From NCBI RefSeq assembly GCF_932274485.2, contig NC_065884.2:34305540-34369539 (forward strand): a stretch of DNA of 64,000 nt, in the 5' to 3' direction. Shown one piece after another: positions 61,655-64,000 of the stretch. The notes under the pieces are model-generated. The model saw only the letters and a list, made by a program, of their open reading frames with translations, did no database searches and was not told the origin of the DNA. The position numbers and the translations under genes are program-made. Every line of letters begins with the position of its first letter. Position 1 is the stretch's first letter. This DNA is from Patella vulgata (lineage: Eukaryota > Mollusca > Gastropoda > Patellidae).

Positions 61655-64000
61655 GTGACATCCGTTTTTACTGGGTTTTTTTCTCAAAATATCGGATATG
61701 TTTTCGAAAACTTCCAGTTTAAAGATCATTGTCGGGATAGATTTAGCAAGTGGTATCGGAACTTAACTTCCTGTACCAGAAGTTTCAGAAAGATCCATTG
61801 GACACTTTTTAAAAGAAAGGAAAATCAGAAGATATTTAACGATATTTAGCAAATAATTGGTAGTCTGATCCCAATGTGTTATCTCCCTTATACCATTAGA
61901 AGGAGATATAACGATTTTTCGACTTTTTTCAAAGATTGGTGCCCTTTTTGAACTATTTATACTATATTGAGGCTTTAAATTTTGGATTCACACCCTAGAC
62001 CACACCCTAAGAAATGAAATAAGAGTAATTTTCGAGATAAAAGCCTCTGAATAGGCTCAAAAAAGGAAAATACTAGATATTCAGCGTCCCATAATATATT
62101 GCCTAACTAGAAAATTTGTACCATTTTGATGTCATAAGATCGTCCATGATTCGGGCTATCCAATGACACTTTAGTTGCTTCGATTCGGTGAAATCTGGCG
62201 TAGTAATCACTTTTGTGATTTAATTTTTACGTTTTTTTTCTCAAAATATCGGATATTTTTTCGACTACTTCCGGTTTTCGGATCACTGTAGTTTTAACAA
62301 GTTGTTTGGAGAATTAACTTTCTGTACTAGAAGTTTCAGAAACATCCATTGAACTGTTTTTAAAACAAAGAAAAATAGACGAGTATTTTCAGTAATTTAA
62401 GGATTGTTCTACTTTTTTCAAAGACCACTTATATTATTTCAATGCTTCTATTTTGGGATTCACGCCATAGACAACCGATAGGATCCTAAGTAAAATAAGT
62501 TTAAGAAAAATCGTAGGTTTCATTTTCGACAAAAGGGCGTCTCAAAAGGCTCCATAAATGAAAATACTAGATTTTCAGCGTCCAAAAATATACTCTTCAA
62601 AAAAAGTAGAGGATATTGAAATGCAAATACCTATGCAGGTTGCGATATGATAAATAGTCATGGACATTTGACATGCCTTGGGAGTATGTTCACAGGTGAA
62701 GAACTTATCGCCCCAACAGAACCACTGAGCTGCACATGCGACACGCAATAGCGCCATACACGTGGGAGGAGTTCATTGTCAAATTTGACACTTCAAGGAA
62801 GAGTTGATGAAAACTGCCGCTTGCTGGTTTATACTGTTTAGTATATCTTTGCTTTAGTGTGTTACGTTTAATTTGACCGGGAGACGTGTTTGTCGACGTC
62901 AACGTCAACCGACAACACTGCAAGAATTGGCCGTGGCACTGAAAGAGGAGTGGGTCACATTGCCCCAAATCGTGATTGGACGGTTGATTAGGAGCTTGCC
63001 ACGACGAATTGCTGAAAGTCTGAGGATTGGTGGAGCAATTACTCATTATTAAGACAAAAATCAAAAACTTCCATTTTCACTTTTGATGGTGTATCTCTTT
63101 GCGAGTGAAATGGAGCCGTCAGATAAACCGTCCATATGAACTGTTCATGTGTAGGCAATTGGCCTGTTGTTAACATACACTGGTTACCTCTAATAAAAAC
63201 AGCAGTGCATTTCCGCAGTTTTGTATTGTTTCTGAATATCCCCTACTTTTTATGAATAGTATATATTGCCTAACCAGCTAATGTACCATTTCGATGTCAT
63301 AAGATCGTACATTATTCGGGCTATCCAAATTAGTTGTTTTAAATCGGTTAAAGGTGGCGTAGTAATCACTTTCTTTTGCAAGATCACCTTTTTTTTTTTT
63401 ACTTTTTACGGTGTTTTTTTTTTCAAAATATCGGATATTTTTTCGACTACTTTCGGTTTTTGGATCATTGTCGGGATAGTTTTAACAAGTTGTTTGGATA
63501 CTTAACCTTTTGTACCAGAAATTTCAGAAATATCCATTGACTTGTTTTCAAAACAAAGGAAAATAGAAGAGTATTTTCAGTAATTTAACGATTTTTCTAC
63601 ATTTATCAAAGATTGAGGCTCTTTTTGGAACACTTATATTATTTCAATGCTTTTATTTTGAGATTCAAGCCATAGACCACCGATAGGACTCTTGAGTCAC
63701 AAAGTTTAAGAAAAATCGTAAGTATCATTTTCGAGAAAAAGGCGTCTCAAAAGGCTTCAAAACGGAAAATTTATTTTCTAACCATCGAAATCGTACCATT
63801 TAGATGTCATATGAAAGTCCATTAATGACACTTTAGTTCTTTTGGTCCGTTAACATCTGACGGAGAAATCAAGTTTTTTCAAAGAGCGCCAATTTTGTTA
63901 ACCTTTTTTTTCATTTTTTGAATACTTCCGGTACGGAGATAGTTTTAATAACCGGTTTGAGCAAATAATTAGTCGCAGGGCTCAGTAATGATACGTTACA
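61655..64000. repeat. Tandem repeat, roughly 0.5-kb unit
   Basis: The motif TCAAAATATCGGATATTTTT with a following ACTTCCGGTTTT recurs near 61676, 62232 and 63422, with a weaker copy near 63905. The same order of blocks follows each (AGTTTCAGAAA-ATCCATTG, TTCAAAGA, TTTTGGATTCACGCC-like, GTCTCAAAAGGCT). After subtracting the inserted Tc1-like element the period is about 490-555 bp. The array leaves the window at the right. No gene is seen. Confidence 0.85.
62593..63259 (+). mobile_element. Tc1-like element, internally deleted, inserted in the tandem repeat
   Basis: Ends CTCTTCAAAAAAAGTAGAGG and the matching complement near 63237-63259 (20 of 23 positions), with TA on both sides (62591-62592 and 63260-63261). 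On the plus strand a transposase C-terminus remains at about 62885-63052 (RRQRQPTTLQELAVALKEEW, ending ITHY and stop). The catalytic domain is gone. A repeat unit without the insertion is seen near 62086-62110. Confidence 0.85.

Overview
The window is eukaryotic, AT-rich and dominated by repeats. Two tRNA-headed SINE families, I-group, CR1/L2-like and Penelope-like retroelements, Tc1, Harbinger-like and piggyBac-like DNA elements, and foldback elements all point to an invertebrate. From memory of similar repeats I infer a marine mollusc, probably a gastropod; I could not test this.

One host gene is well supported. It lies on the + strand and spans at least 18319-58240. Ten exons (a to j) have proper AG/GT borders, every exon-exon phase agrees, and together they form 538 codons with no stop. 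The first eight exons form four tandem copies of a six-cysteine module, two exons per module with intron phases 1-2-1. The spacing is C-x6-C-x(11-17)-C-x8-C-x(5-7)-C-x(25-26)-C, and most exons carry N-glycosylation sequons. Two near-identical Ser/Thr/Asn-rich exons follow, produced by a local tandem duplication. The protein is probably extracellular. I do not recognise the module as a named domain. The gene's 5' and 3' ends were not found.

Layout. 1-2043: tandem repeat of a 1.3-kb unit. 2894-3112: a 30-bp foldback. 3155-5183: an element with CCGG-rich inverted arms. 3291-16282: two nearly identical tandem copies of a 6.49-kb segment, each carrying a Penelope-like GIY-YIG fragment, a piggyBac-like MITE, a SINE piece, an RT fragment and an unknown minus-strand C-terminal fragment. 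16220-17627: an inverted-repeat element filled with 160-bp monomers. 17841-18152: a MITE. 18319-19028: exons a and b. 19029-36195 (a 17-kb intron): an unidentified coding relic, long direct repeats, a Tc1 relic, and two head-to-tail I-group LINEs each cut by a SINE. It also holds two CCGG elements. 36196-37147: exons c and d. 37148-50729 (a 13.6-kb intron): a 6.15-kb CACTG-ended element, then a Harbinger-like inverted-repeat pair enclosing a 4.1-kb foldback element that itself holds SINEs. 50730-53063: exons e to h, with a 1.2-kb foldback between e and f. 53249-60419: the duplicated linker exons i and j, one copy carrying a Tc1 transposon. 60655-64000: a CR1/L2-like RT relic and a roughly 0.5-kb tandem repeat with a Tc1-like insertion.

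Because elements are nested or absent from sister copies, relative ages can be read directly at several points. The two SINE families share their 3' tail with each other, and that tail resembles the 3' end of the I-group LINE in the same window, which suggests a shared replication partner.
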